DNA of 64,000 nt, from assembly GCF_900155965.1 (NCBI RefSeq), contig NZ_FTMG01000011.1, positions 124,001 through 188,000 of the forward strand. Direction: 5' to 3'. Each line of letters begins with the position of its first letter. Positions within the stretch are counted from its first letter, which is position 1. This document shows positions 9,411-17,679 of the stretch, piece by piece. The DNA comes from Mucilaginibacter lappiensis (GTDB taxonomy: Bacteria > Bacteroidota > Bacteroidia > Sphingobacteriales > Sphingobacteriaceae). Both the position numbers and the translations under genes were made by a program. Under the pieces are notes generated by a model, which was not told where the DNA came from, did no database searches, and saw only the letters and a program-made list of their open reading frames with translations.

Positions 9411-9443
9411 CACTGCATTCCCCCTTTAGGGGGTTAGGGGGCG
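9411..9443. repeat. C-rich palindromic dispersed repeat overlapping the deacetylase 3' end
   Basis: On the minus strand CCCCCTAACCCCC TAAAGGGGG forms a palindrome that contains the stop codon of the deacetylase. Related segments occur at 8226-8262 and, in a different form, at 16060-16200. Confidence 0.6.
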
Positions 9444-10049
9444 AAACTCATACCCCGCCTTACTCCATACTTCCAATGCCCTGGGTAACACGTACTTCAC
9501 CCGCTCATACGCTTTCAGGCTGTCGTGAAATACAATGATAGAACCAGCTTCGGTATGTTTCAAAACATGCTGCAGGCAGGCTTCAGGTTTTAAATTAATA
9601 TCGAAATCGCCGCTTAATACATCCCACATGATAATTTTGATATCCGGGCGGGCAACCTGCAGATCATGGATCTGTTGTCTTTTGATCCTGCCATAAGGCG
9701 GCCGAAAAAGTGGGGTATTTAGTATTTTATCAGCCTGTAAAAAATTATCCAGGTAAGTTTTGTTATCTGTTTTCCAACCTTTGAGGTGATTGTACGTATG
9801 ATTGCCAATAGTATGGCCGTCGTCAATCACCTGCTTGAAAATGTCCGGATGTTTTGCTACATTATCCCCGATACAGAAAAAGGTGGCTTTGGCATTGTAT
9901 TGTTTTAAAATATTTAATATATGTGTTGTAACAATTGGTATAGGCCCATCGTCAAAAGTGAGATAAATGCAACGATTAGCTTTGCTTTTATTCCAGATGA
10001 GTTGGGGGTACAGCTTTTTTAGCAGCCAGGGTGTTTTAATCAGATACAT
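9426..10049 (-). CDS. Polysaccharide deacetylase (NodB-type, carbohydrate esterase 4)
   Basis: Predicted to remove N-acetyl groups from a glycan, probably peptidoglycan or chitooligosaccharide. The NodB motifs are YLTFDDGP (motif 1 with the catalytic and metal-binding Asp pair), GHTIGNHTYNHL (HxxxH metal ligands), LFRPPYGR (motif 3), MWDVLSGDF (motif 4) and IIVFHDS (motif 5). There is no signal peptide, though the N-terminus (MYLIKTPWLLKKLYPQLIW) could be a weak membrane anchor. ATG at 10049 is chosen over an in-frame TTG three codons upstream. The last residues (PLTP) are encoded by a dispersed repeat. Confidence 0.93.
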   Translation of the reverse strand: MYLIKTPWLLKKLYPQLIWNKSKANRCIYLTFDDGPIPIVTTHILNILKQYNAKATFFCIGDNVAKHPDIFKQVIDDGHTIGNHTYNHLKGWKTDNKTYLDNFLQADKILNTPLFRPPYGRIKRQQIHDLQVARPDIKIIMWDVLSGDFDINLKPEACLQHVLKHTEAGSIIVFHDSLKAYERVKYVLPRALEVWSKAGYEFRPLTP

Positions 10050-10104
10050 ATTATACAAAAAGGGCCTTATATGTTTTATTTAAAAAAATAAACAAAAATG
10101 AACA

Positions 10105-10136
10105 TGCAAGGTAAGCATCAGTTGCTTACAATTGCA
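10105..10136. promoter_or_regulatory. Imperfect dyad upstream of the tolC-like gene
   Basis: TGCAAGGTAAGC and GCTTACAATTGCA form an imperfect inverted repeat with a 7-base centre, 12 bases before the start codon of the efflux gene. It could be an operator, but no regulator gene is adjacent. Confidence 0.4.
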
Positions 10137-10147
10137 TATAAAAACTT

Positions 10148-11593
10148 ATGAAACCAACATTGTCACTACCCATTAAAACAACTCTTATAGGTGCTATTGT
10201 ATTTTCGGCACTTGGTTTTCAAGCTAAAGCGCAGGAAGTAATTACTTTACAAAAAGCGATAGACCTTACCCTTGAGCGAAATTTAACCATTAAACAATCA
10301 CAGTTTACCGAGGCAATATCTGAAGAGGATCTGAAGCAATCGAAATATAATCAATTGCCCAACCTTACGGCAGCGCCGCAAGGTGGATTCAACTTTGGTC
10401 GTAATATAGATCAGTCAACCTATCAGTTCATTAATCAGCGCATTTTGCAGGTTTATGGTCAGTTCTCTACACAGGTTACCTTATTTCAGGGTGGGCAGTT
10501 GCGTAACCAGATCATCCAGAACCGGATATTGGTTGATGCCAATAAAACCGCCACATCAAAAGTTAAGAACGACCTGGTATTAAACGTAGTTACCACCTTT
10601 TTGCAGGTATTAACCAACCAGGACCTGGTTAAAGCGTCAAAGCAGCAAATTGAGATATCAAAGCTAACGCTGGATAGGGCACAACAAAATTATAATGTCG
10701 GTAATCAAACTCTTGCCGATCTTTCACAGGCAAAGGCCCAGCTTTCGACCTCAGAACTTGACTATACCAATGCTCAAAATCAGCTGGAATCATCCATGCT
10801 TACCTTAAAGCAATACATGGAGATGAACCCGGCTACCGAAATAGATGTGCAAAAACCGGATATAGGTAAATTGAGCGACATTAAAGTAATATATGACCCA
10901 CAGGATATATTAAAAACGGCATTGAACGTAAATCCGGATGTACTGCTTGCAGAGGTTCAGCAAAAATCATATGAACAAGCCATAAAAGTTGCTAAAGGCA
11001 ATTATTATCCCACTGTTACACTGGTTGGGCAGGCCGGTTCTAACTACTCCAATGCAAAAAATACAATTGACCAGGTAATATCAACCGGTACATTGACTCC
11101 TATAGGTGTTGTGCAAGGTACTAATCAGGTAGTTGTACAACCAGGCTTTACCCAAACGTATAAAAGCAACCCATTTTTTACCCAGCTAAGTAATAATTTT
11201 AACCAGGCTGTAGCTTTAAACTTACAGATACCAATTTTTGGCAGGTTTACTGCACGTACCTCTGTACGCAAAGCAAAACTTCAGGCTCAAAACGCGGAGG
11301 TGACTGCTCAACTGGCTCGTAATACCCTGAGCAAAGTTATTTATCAGGCGGTTTGGGATTTGCGTGCTGCCGAAAAGAAATTTTTATCAACTACACAAAC
11401 TTATAAGGCCAATAAAGATGCCTTTAATATTACACAGCAACGATTCACGGTTGGTTTAGTAAACTCACTGGATTACAATACCTCGTTAACCAATCTCAAT
11501 AAATCACAGTTTGATATGATTGAGGCTCAATACCAGCTCATTTTCAGGAGTAAGGTAATTGATTATTACCTGGGCAATCCAATAACGCTGTAA
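10148..11593 (+). CDS. TolC-family outer-membrane efflux protein
   Basis: Forms the outer-membrane exit duct of a tripartite exporter. The 481-residue protein has a signal peptide ending in ALGFQAKAQ, and two OEP repeats with the typical pattern VITLQKAIDLTLERN, SKYNQLPNL, LNLQIPIFGRFTAR and the coiled-coil helix segments rich in Q, A and K. The second repeat ends with QRFTVGLVNSLDYNTSL and IDYYLG. It is 52 bases upstream of the adaptor gene and in the same operon. Confidence 0.94.
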   Translation: MKPTLSLPIKTTLIGAIVFSALGFQAKAQEVITLQKAIDLTLERNLTIKQSQFTEAISEEDLKQSKYNQLPNLTAAPQGGFNFGRNIDQSTYQFINQRILQVYGQFSTQVTLFQGGQLRNQIIQNRILVDANKTATSKVKNDLVLNVVTTFLQVLTNQDLVKASKQQIEISKLTLDRAQQNYNVGNQTLADLSQAKAQLSTSELDYTNAQNQLESSMLTLKQYMEMNPATEIDVQKPDIGKLSDIKVIYDPQDILKTALNVNPDVLLAEVQQKSYEQAIKVAKGNYYPTVTLVGQAGSNYSNAKNTIDQVISTGTLTPIGVVQGTNQVVVQPGFTQTYKSNPFFTQLSNNFNQAVALNLQIPIFGRFTARTSVRKAKLQAQNAEVTAQLARNTLSKVIYQAVWDLRAAEKKFLSTTQTYKANKDAFNITQQRFTVGLVNSLDYNTSLTNLNKSQFDMIEAQYQLIFRSKVIDYYLGNPITL

Positions 11594-11645
11594 CACCACA
11601 AGCTTAATTTTTTAAACATATAATAAAATATCGAAACGCACAGTC

Positions 11646-12980
11646 ATGGGAAAAACTACTAAATATATTTTGATAGCTCTGGGGGCAATAATTGTATTGC
11701 TCATTTTAGCAAAGGCGACCGGCATTATTGGTAAGCCGTCTTTAACCCAGATAGCCACCGAAAAAGCCGACGTGCGTGAGATTAATGAAACGGTATCTGC
11801 CAGCGGTAAAATAAAACCGCATGTGGAAGTAAAAATAACCTCAGAAGTATCTGGTGAGATTGTTGAACTGCCTGTTAAAGAAGGAGACGTGGTTAAAAAA
11901 GGTCAGCTGGTTTGTCGTGTACGTCCTGATATATTAAAATCTGGATATGACCGCGCTGTGGCAAGTTACAGTACCCAAAAAGCAACTATAGGCAATATGG
12001 CACAATTGCTTAAACAGGCAGAGGCTACTTTTGCTAACCAGGAAGCTACTTTTAACCGCACCAAAACACTTTTTCAAAATAAAGTGCTTACCGTGTCTGA
12101 ATTTGACAATGCCAAAGCCAGCTACGAAGGTGCTAAAGCCAGTTTAGAAGCAGCCAGGCAAAACCTGGTTGGTGCACAGTTTGGGCTCCAACAACAATCA
12201 GCTTCGGTTAAGGAAGCACAGGATAACCTGGCTAAAACCAGCCTTTATTCGCCGGTTGATGGGGTGATCTCCAAACTGGTGATTCAAAAAGGCGAGCGTG
12301 TTTTGGGTACCCAGCAGTTTGCGGGTACCGAGATCATGACCATATCTGATTTGAGTAAAATGGATGTGAATGTTGACGTAAACGAAAATGATATTAACCG
12401 CATAACCATAAATGACCCTGCAAATATTGAGATCGACGCGTTTTCCGGTAAAAAATTTACAGGTTCGGTAATTGAGATAGGAAGCTCGGCAAATGTATTG
12501 GGTACCACTGCCGATCAGGTAACCAACTTTACGGTTAAAGTACGTATTGATGCAGATTCCTATACTGCGCTGCTGAAAAAGACCGTCGATAATCCGTCGC
12601 CTTTCCGTCCGGGTTTAACCGCTACAGTTGATATTAACACTAACCATGTAAAATCATTGTCGGTTCCTATTCAATCGGTAACTACCCGTGATGAGAAGAA
12701 AGATACAGGTGCAGCGGCGGCTTCAAAGGATGATAAGAAGTCACAGATTAGCGCTCCGGCTAAAGAGTATGTGTTTGTTTACTCGGCTCCGGGCAAATTA
12801 AAGCAGGTGCAGGTAACTACCGGTATCCAGAATGATACTTATATTCAGATCCTATCCGGCTTAAAAGGCGGCGAAGAAGTAGTATCTGCCCCATATTCCG
12901 CCATATCAAAAACATTAGCAGACGGTATGATGGTTCAAAAAGTGGATAAATCAAAACTATTTAATACAGATAACAAGTAA
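11646..12980 (+). CDS. Periplasmic adaptor of a tripartite exporter (HlyD/MacA-like)
   Basis: Links an inner-membrane pump to TolC across the periplasm. One N-terminal membrane helix (YILIALGAIIVLLILAKATG), then a biotinyl-lipoyl-like half domain (SGEIVELPVKEGDVVKKGQL), a long coiled-coil hairpin (about residues 95-195, AxxxxAxxxL patterns), the second half lipoyl domain (LYSPVDGVISKLVIQKGE) and a beta-barrel with a membrane-proximal domain (GLKGGEEVVSAPYSAISKTL). The arrangement is closest to MacA. A MacB-type ABC permease would be expected next, but a strong terminator ends the operon here. Confidence 0.92.
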   Translation: MGKTTKYILIALGAIIVLLILAKATGIIGKPSLTQIATEKADVREINETVSASGKIKPHVEVKITSEVSGEIVELPVKEGDVVKKGQLVCRVRPDILKSGYDRAVASYSTQKATIGNMAQLLKQAEATFANQEATFNRTKTLFQNKVLTVSEFDNAKASYEGAKASLEAARQNLVGAQFGLQQQSASVKEAQDNLAKTSLYSPVDGVISKLVIQKGERVLGTQQFAGTEIMTISDLSKMDVNVDVNENDINRITINDPANIEIDAFSGKKFTGSVIEIGSSANVLGTTADQVTNFTVKVRIDADSYTALLKKTVDNPSPFRPGLTATVDINTNHVKSLSVPIQSVTTRDEKKDTGAAAASKDDKKSQISAPAKEYVFVYSAPGKLKQVQVTTGIQNDTYIQILSGLKGGEEVVSAPYSAISKTLADGMMVQKVDKSKLFNTDNK

Positions 12981-13002
12981 TCCCAATCGGGAATAAAATC
13001 AT

Positions 13003-13041
13003 AAAAAAGGGCTGCTTCAAATTTTTGGAGCAGCCCTTTTT
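13003..13041 (+). terminator. Terminator of the tolC/adaptor operon
   Basis: AAAAAGGGCTGCT and AGCAGCCCTTTTT form a 13-base stem with a loop of about 13 bases and flanking A and T runs, so it can act in both directions. It serves the plus-strand efflux operon and the minus-strand DUF1634 gene. Confidence 0.92.
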
Positions 13042-13059
13042 GTTTACTATTGATGTGGT

Positions 13060-13458
13060 TTAAACTTTTAACCCTCCGAAAATGCTGAACATCATCACAC
13101 TCAAAACCACAAAAGTGATCAGGATATAAAGCCTGTCTTTTTCCAGTATAAAACCTATCAATGAAAAAAAGATGCGTAAAATAGGTGTGGCAATTAATAC
13201 CAGTACGCCCAGTTGTATAATGCCTTTAGCGTTAAATGTACCAACGCCACTGAAGATCTGGCTGATGGTGGTAAAGCCTGCCTGCTCACCCACAAAGGTG
13301 TGATACGCAGGTATGCTGCTATGTTGATATTGGTGCAGATAAATAATACCGCCGATAAAAACAATAAGGCTTGCGGTGATCACCCCGTATCTTAATAAAT
13401 AACCAATCAGTTTTTCTATATCCTGGTCAGCGGTAAAACTTGAAAATATCTTTTTCAT
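13060..13458 (-). CDS. DUF1634 membrane protein
   Basis: A 132-residue protein with three predicted membrane helices (YGVITASLIVFIGGIIYL, GIIQLGVLVLIATPILRIFF, LYILITFVVLSVMMFSIFGG). DUF1634 proteins are commonly found next to TauE/SafE-type exporters, as here, and are probably accessory subunits (family knowledge). It is the last gene of the GntR-TSUP-DUF1634 operon, 12 bases behind the exporter. Confidence 0.88.
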   Translation of the reverse strand: MKKIFSSFTADQDIEKLIGYLLRYGVITASLIVFIGGIIYLHQYQHSSIPAYHTFVGEQAGFTTISQIFSGVGTFNAKGIIQLGVLVLIATPILRIFFSLIGFILEKDRLYILITFVVLSVMMFSIFGGLKV

Positions 13459-13470
13459 GATCTTGTTTTT

Positions 13471-14304
13471 TTAGAATTTGTGGTTATAACCATTAAATAT
13501 CATTTCGACAGCAACAAAGGTGATAGCTACGCAGAAGATATATTTTAACACTTTGGGATCCATGCGGGTAAGCAGTTTGGAGCCGGTAAACGCGCCGCCC
13601 AGTACGCCCAACATCACCGGGAAAGCAATGCCCGGATCCATGTAACCTCTTTGCAGGTATACCACCGCGCTGGCAGCGGCAGTAACGCCAATCATGAAAT
13701 TGCTGGTGGTGGTACTCACCTTAAAGGGTATGTGCATAGCCGAATCCATAGCCAAAACTTTTAAAGCCCCGGAGCCAATACCTAACAGCCCTGATAAAAC
13801 GCCGGCCAGGGTCATGATAGAAAAGCCTGCACCTACGTTTTTTAATTTGTATTCCACCTCGCCATCTTTGGTGGGGTAGCTGCTATTGAGTTTTAATTTA
13901 TAGGAGAGCTTGCTGCCTTCGGTTAAGGCTGCCATGTTCTTTTTACGGAGAGTCATAGCAGCCGAAAATAACAGGATGACACCGAAAAGAATTGCGATGG
14001 TATTGGTTGGTGTATACACCGCGATGATAGCGCCGCAAACAGCTCCCACTGTAGTGGCTATCTCCAGGAACATTCCTAAACGGATATTGGTGATGCCCTC
14101 TTTGATATAGGCGCTTGCCGCGCCTGATGAATTGGCGATAGATGCCAGCAAAGCCGCGCCGATGGCGTAGCGTATATCTACATGAAATACGAGTGTGAGC
14201 AACGGGATAACCACTACGCCGCCGCCTAAGCCGGTGAGTGAACCAACCAGGCCGGCCAGGTAGGCCCCTGCCAATAAAATGAGGGTGAATGTTATGATGG
14301 TCAT
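13471..14304 (-). CDS. TSUP-family (TauE/SafE) anion exporter
   Basis: A 277-residue integral membrane protein of the 4-toluene sulfonate uptake/sulfite export family. Two related halves are visible: the N-terminal AYLAGLVGSLTGLGGGVVVI and the C-terminal GVLSGLLGIGSGALKV loops are the repeat signature. The substrate is probably a sulfur-containing or organic anion such as sulfite or sulfoacetate but cannot be fixed. It lies 11 bases behind the GntR regulator, which likely controls it. Confidence 0.92.
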   Translation of the reverse strand: MTIITFTLILLAGAYLAGLVGSLTGLGGGVVVIPLLTLVFHVDIRYAIGAALLASIANSSGAASAYIKEGITNIRLGMFLEIATTVGAVCGAIIAVYTPTNTIAILFGVILLFSAAMTLRKKNMAALTEGSKLSYKLKLNSSYPTKDGEVEYKLKNVGAGFSIMTLAGVLSGLLGIGSGALKVLAMDSAMHIPFKVSTTTSNFMIGVTAAASAVVYLQRGYMDPGIAFPVMLGVLGGAFTGSKLLTRMDPKVLKYIFCVAITFVAVEMIFNGYNHKF

Positions 14305-14315
14305 GGTATAGGATA

Positions 14316-14969
14316 TTAATAGTTGTTATTTAAAATTTGCTGTATTAGTTGTTCTGCCTGTTTAACTTTTTGGGCTTTGATGGCCTTAAACAGCTGCTCA
14401 TGTAAGTGATGACTCATGGCAAAATGACTGATGCCTTGAGACTCGCGTTTGGAAAAGAAATCGCGGATGATGAGGGTGAAACTTTCATAAAGATCGGCCA
14501 GTACGTTGTTGAGGGAGGCATGAGCTATGGCCATGTGAAAGGCTACGTCGGCATCAACACAGGCTTGCCGCTGCTCGGATTGGATAGCTTGCTTTCTTTT
14601 TTCCAGGCATTCCTCAATTTGAGTTATATGTGCTTCGGAACGATTTTGTGCTGCCAGTCTTACTATTTCACCTTCCAGTAATATCCTTACTGCATTGATC
14701 TGATCGAAATCCGCATTTTTTAAACGCTGTTCGATGGTTTGCTCGCTTATAAACGAGTTTACAAATGTTCCGGAGCCCTGCTGCACTTTAAGTATGCCGG
14801 CCGTGGCCAGGGTTTTAATGGCTTCCCGAATGGTGGAACGGCCAACACCGTATAGCTGCATCAATTCGGGCTCGGCAGGTATTTTTTCGTTGAGCTTGAA
14901 TTTGCCCTGCGCTATATCATTCCTGATTTGGCTGATGACGCGGCTGCCGAGAGTTTCTTTCTTATCCAT
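14316..14969 (-). CDS. GntR-family (FadR/FCD) transcriptional regulator
   Basis: DNA-binding regulator with an N-terminal winged helix (residues 1-75: IRNDIAQGKFKLNEKIPAEP, YGVGRSTIREAIKTLATAGI, GSGTFV) and a C-terminal FCD ligand domain (about 95-215) whose metal ligands probably include D in ADVAFHMAIA and the histidines of AMSHHLHEQL. It heads the operon with the exporter. A 22-base perfect palindrome just upstream is a likely autoregulatory operator; the ligand is probably the exported anion or a precursor (inference). Confidence 0.93.
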   Translation of the reverse strand: MDKKETLGSRVISQIRNDIAQGKFKLNEKIPAEPELMQLYGVGRSTIREAIKTLATAGILKVQQGSGTFVNSFISEQTIEQRLKNADFDQINAVRILLEGEIVRLAAQNRSEAHITQIEECLEKRKQAIQSEQRQACVDADVAFHMAIAHASLNNVLADLYESFTLIIRDFFSKRESQGISHFAMSHHLHEQLFKAIKAQKVKQAEQLIQQILNNNY

Positions 14970-14989
14970 ATCGTTGATGATTTGATATG

Positions 14990-14997
14990 CAAAGGTG
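14990..14997 (-). promoter_or_regulatory. Probable -7 box of the gntR-TSUP operon
   Basis: On the minus strand CACCTTTG matches TAnnTTTG in all but the first base and lies about 20 bases before the start codon, directly next to the palindrome at 14998-15019. Confidence 0.5.
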
Positions 14998-15019
14998 TGA
15001 TGTTTTAATTAAAACATCA
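14998..15019. promoter_or_regulatory. 22-bp perfect palindrome, predicted GntR operator
   Basis: The halves TGATGTTTTAA and TTAAAACATCA are exact complements. The palindrome abuts the -7 box of the GntR operon, so a bound dimer would cover the promoter spacer. A further half-like sequence GATGTTTAAAA follows at 15020. FadR-type regulators generally bind such dyads near their own promoters. Confidence 0.75.
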
Positions 15020-15087
15020 GATGTTTAAAATATTATGACATTGGTATGACAGGATGGGGGTTTGTACGAAGAGAATAAAAGAAAAAT

Positions 15088-15170
15088 GTCATTGCGGGGA
15101 GGAACGACGAAGCAATCTCCTAGCGTTTAATATGCAAATGAGGAGATTGCCACGCTGCGCTCGCAATGAC
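15088..15170. repeat. REP-like inverted repeat, GTCATTGCG type
   Basis: Begins GTCATTGCGGGGAGGAACGA, contains CGAAGCAATCTCC and the complementary GAGATTGC, and ends GCGCTCGCAATGAC. It shares the GTCAT/ATGAC ends with the other REP-like families in this window but has its own stem. Confidence 0.85.
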
Positions 15171-15213
15171 ATAATGGGAATTGAAGCAGGAATAAAGTAG
15201 GGAGACGTATTAT

Positions 15214-16050
15214 TTATTCCATCACCCCCTGCAAACTCATCACTGCCTGGTCAAGGAAATTGGGGATCAGCGTGTGCTGGGTATGGGTTATTTTGTCCGG
15301 ATCGCCCAGGCGGTCGAGCATTTCGCGGTACTTTACTTCGCCGTGCTCATTGATCACTTCTTCTTTTTTCTCTTCCCGTAACAGCATGTCCTTCATGCCG
15401 GCGGCATCCGCTTCGGGGTGAAACTGGGTAGCAAAAAAATAATCGTTATAACGAATCGCCATCATGGCTCGTGGAAACTCTACATGCGGGCGTTCTTTTT
15501 CAATAGCTACCAATTGCATGCCTAATTCCCGGAAACGTTTTTCGTCGGGATTGATCACCTGCCAGCTGCGCGAGTCGACGGCATAGAATGGATCGCCCAA
15601 GCCTTCAAAAACAGGTTCATGGGCACCCGCCGGGGTTTGATTAACCGGCAGCACACCAAATGATGGCGAGCGGCGCATATTGATATCGCCCAGTTTATAA
15701 TGGCGGCACATCAGTTGAAAAGAGTGGCAAACAAACAGCGTATGTTTTTTATCGGTGGTGTTGGAAAGGTTGTGATCTTCCAGTTTTTCTATCAATCTGA
15801 AATATTTTTTCTCCCATTCGGTACCTTCCGATATCAGCGGATCGCCGGGGCCACCGCTGGAAATATAAATGTCGAAATTGGTACCCGGCATTTCACAGCG
15901 CCGGCGCACATCAAATATCTGATAACTTAAATTCAGCTCATGCTGTGCCTTATACCGGTTCAAAATTTCCTGGAAACCACGCATTCCCTCATTAGCTATC
16001 CCATCATATAAGTCGAGTATCGCTACCCTGATTTCCGGTTTTGTTGTCAT
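15214..16050 (-). CDS. Class I glutamine amidotransferase-like protein
   Basis: A 278-residue GATase1-fold protein related to the amidotransferase part of GMP synthase. The nucleophile Cys is in FVCHSFQLM, and the His-Glu of the triad is in ATQFHPEAD. The oxyanion segment is SSGGPGDPL. It probably releases ammonia from glutamine for an amide-forming partner. It is the promoter-distal member of a minus-strand cluster with a GCS2-type ligase and an ATP-grasp ligase, which are natural partners. It could also be an inactive sensor or a gamma-glutamyl hydrolase. No synthetase domain is fused. Confidence 0.85.
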   Translation of the reverse strand: MTTKPEIRVAILDLYDGIANEGMRGFQEILNRYKAQHELNLSYQIFDVRRRCEMPGTNFDIYISSGGPGDPLISEGTEWEKKYFRLIEKLEDHNLSNTTDKKHTLFVCHSFQLMCRHYKLGDINMRRSPSFGVLPVNQTPAGAHEPVFEGLGDPFYAVDSRSWQVINPDEKRFRELGMQLVAIEKERPHVEFPRAMMAIRYNDYFFATQFHPEADAAGMKDMLLREEKKEEVINEHGEVKYREMLDRLGDPDKITHTQHTLIPNFLDQAVMSLQGVME

Positions 16051-16059
16051 AAGCCCCCT

Positions 16060-16200
16060 CTAAATCTCCCCCGGTAGGGGAGACTTTTTGTTTTAGTTTA
16101 ATAATTTATTTAAGTCCTCACTTAAAGCCCCTCTAACTCCCCGGTAGGGGAACTTTTTTATTTAAAGCCCTCCCTTCCGGGGAGGGTTTGGGTGGGGCTG
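16060..16200. repeat. Three C-rich/G-rich hairpins in tandem
   Basis: Between the GCS2 stop and the amidotransferase start lie three related hairpins: AAATCTCCCCCGGTAGGGGA, AACTCCCCGGTAGGGGAA and CCCTCCCTTCCGGGGAGGG, each followed or preceded by AT-rich spacer (TTTTTG, TTTTTTATTT). They are variants of one dispersed element. They may weaken read-through between the two genes. Confidence 0.75.
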
Positions 16201-16205
16201 TGTGC

Positions 16206-17303
16206 CTACAATCCCTTTAAAGTTTGCGAGGTAATATAGTCAACCACGTCTACAAAGCTACTGTTTTGTTGGTAAACGGCTAACTGCCTGTCGGCGCCGG
16301 TGCCATGTTCCAGTATTTTGTGTACGTATTGCAGATCATCGCGCGAACCTAATTCGTCTACCACATCATCCACAAAATCCAATAGTTCCAATACCAGCGA
16401 ACGGGTATTTACTTCCATCTCCTTACCAAAATCGATCATTTTACCGTCGATGCCATAGCGGGCCGCCCGCCATTTATTTTCATTGATAAGGGCACGCGAA
16501 TAGGTGATGAACGTCATATTCTGCTGCCTTAGCTTATACAGTTTGGCGCACAGCGCCTGGAACAAGGCTGTAAAGGCAATGGTTTCATCAACCAGCATGG
16601 GGCAATCACAAATCCGGAATTCAATGGTCTCGAAGAAAGGGTGTACGCGGATATCCCACCAGATCTTTTTGGCATTATCAATACAATTGGTTTTTACTAG
16701 TAGCTTGATATAGCTATCATACTCCTCAATACTGCTGAAAGTATCTGGTATACCTGTACGCGGAAACTTATCAAACACTTTTGTGCGGAAGGATCTGAAT
16801 CCGGTGTTGCGCCCTTCCCAAAAAGGAGAGTTGGTTGATAAGGCGAAAACATGCGGCAGAAAGTACCGCACCTGGTTGGCTATATGAATAGCCATATCGC
16901 GCGATTGAATGCCCACGTGCACATGTAAACCAAAAATAAGGTTGGAACGTGCGGCTTCCTGCATTTCGTCCACGATCTCAAAATATCTCGGATGATCGGT
17001 AATTAGCTGGTGCTGCCAGTGCGAAAACGGGTGCGTACCCGCGGCGCCGATACGTAAACCAATGTCGCCGGCTAGTTGAGCCACCGTAGTACGCAGTTTG
17101 CTTACCTCCTGACGGGCCTCCTGGGTATTGTGGCAAATATGCGTGCCCACCTCCACCACAGCCTGGTGCATTTCGGCCTTTACCTGATCCTCGTGGATCT
17201 TTTGGGCACTATCCACAATTCGCTGCTCGTGCGATTTTAGCTCCCTGGTCACGGGATCAATCACCATAAATTCTTCTTCAACACCTAAGGTAAACTCGTT
17301 CAT
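16206..17303 (-). CDS. Carboxylate-amine ligase, YbdK/GCS2 type
   Basis: A 365-residue member of the glutamate-cysteine ligase family 2, whose fold is related to glutamine synthetase. Motifs: FTLGVEEEFMVIDP (acidic metal/ATP site), VEVGTHICHN, LIFGLHVHVGI, FRSFRTKVFDKFPRTG and WWDIRVHPFFETIEFRICD. Some members ligate glutamate with cysteine weakly; most have unknown amine acceptors. Its neighbours suggest a role in building a small amide- or isopeptide-linked compound. The 376-base gap to the ATP-grasp gene is filled by a composite repeat, so it may have its own promoter. Confidence 0.92.
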   Translation of the reverse strand: MNEFTLGVEEEFMVIDPVTRELKSHEQRIVDSAQKIHEDQVKAEMHQAVVEVGTHICHNTQEARQEVSKLRTTVAQLAGDIGLRIGAAGTHPFSHWQHQLITDHPRYFEIVDEMQEAARSNLIFGLHVHVGIQSRDMAIHIANQVRYFLPHVFALSTNSPFWEGRNTGFRSFRTKVFDKFPRTGIPDTFSSIEEYDSYIKLLVKTNCIDNAKKIWWDIRVHPFFETIEFRICDCPMLVDETIAFTALFQALCAKLYKLRQQNMTFITYSRALINENKWRAARYGIDGKMIDFGKEMEVNTRSLVLELLDFVDDVVDELGSRDDLQYVHKILEHGTGADRQLAVYQQNSSFVDVVDYITSQTLKGL

Positions 17304-17348
17304 AATTGGTTAGGTTATCATTACTCATTCAAGCAACTGTCATTCTTC

Positions 17349-17656
17349 TACCTGCGCTCGTTTGCAACGACTGCTTAACATGGGTTTGCGTTTAAAACGC
17401 TATGGCGATGCAATCGCCGCACCATAATAAGCACTCGTTGCAAACCACAGGTGTTGGGAAGACCGACTTTTTATAAAAGTTGTCATTTCGATAGAGCTTG
17501 GGTGGGAATAAGCGTTGTGCGAAAGAGAAATCTTATACGCGACGCAAAGCTATAATTGCAAATTGTATAAGATTTCTCCTCGTTCCTCGTTCGAAATGAC
17601 AGCAAGTTTATGTCTTCCCAACACCTGTGGTTGCAAACGAGCGCAAGGTTGTAGGG
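17349..17656. repeat. Nested composite palindromic element
   Basis: The gap 17304-17679 is filled by a nested structure. The left end CTACCTGCGCTCGTTTGCAA is complementary to the right end TTGCAAACGAGCGCAAGG. Inside the left part TTTGCAACGACTGCTTA (17361-17377) pairs with TAAGCACTCGTTGCAAA (17428-17444) around two small perfect hairpins, GCGTTTAAAACGC (17388-17400) and GCGATGCAATCGC (17406-17418). A second long stem pairs 17438-17463 with 17612-17638, and in its loop sits a complete REP-like copy (17482-17600). Confidence 0.85.
17482..17600. repeat. REP-like inverted repeat, GTCATTTCGA type
   Basis: Starts GTCATTTCGATAGAGC and ends CTCGTTCGAAATGAC; internal arms GAAATCTTATAC and GTATAAGATTTC pair. 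The same type is at 30924-31011. It lies inside the composite element at 17349-17656. Confidence 0.85.
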
Positions 17657-17679
17657 GAATCGCACTTACCCTCCACTTT

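Noticed and set aside
13471-15019. GntR-TSUP-DUF1634 operon as a taurine or sulfoacetate degradation locus
   Set aside because: No desulfonation enzyme genes lie nearby; the substrate cannot be inferred beyond an anion.
15088-15170. CRISPR-like repeats
   Set aside because: The REP-like units are dispersed single palindromes, not regularly spaced direct repeats, and no cas genes are present.
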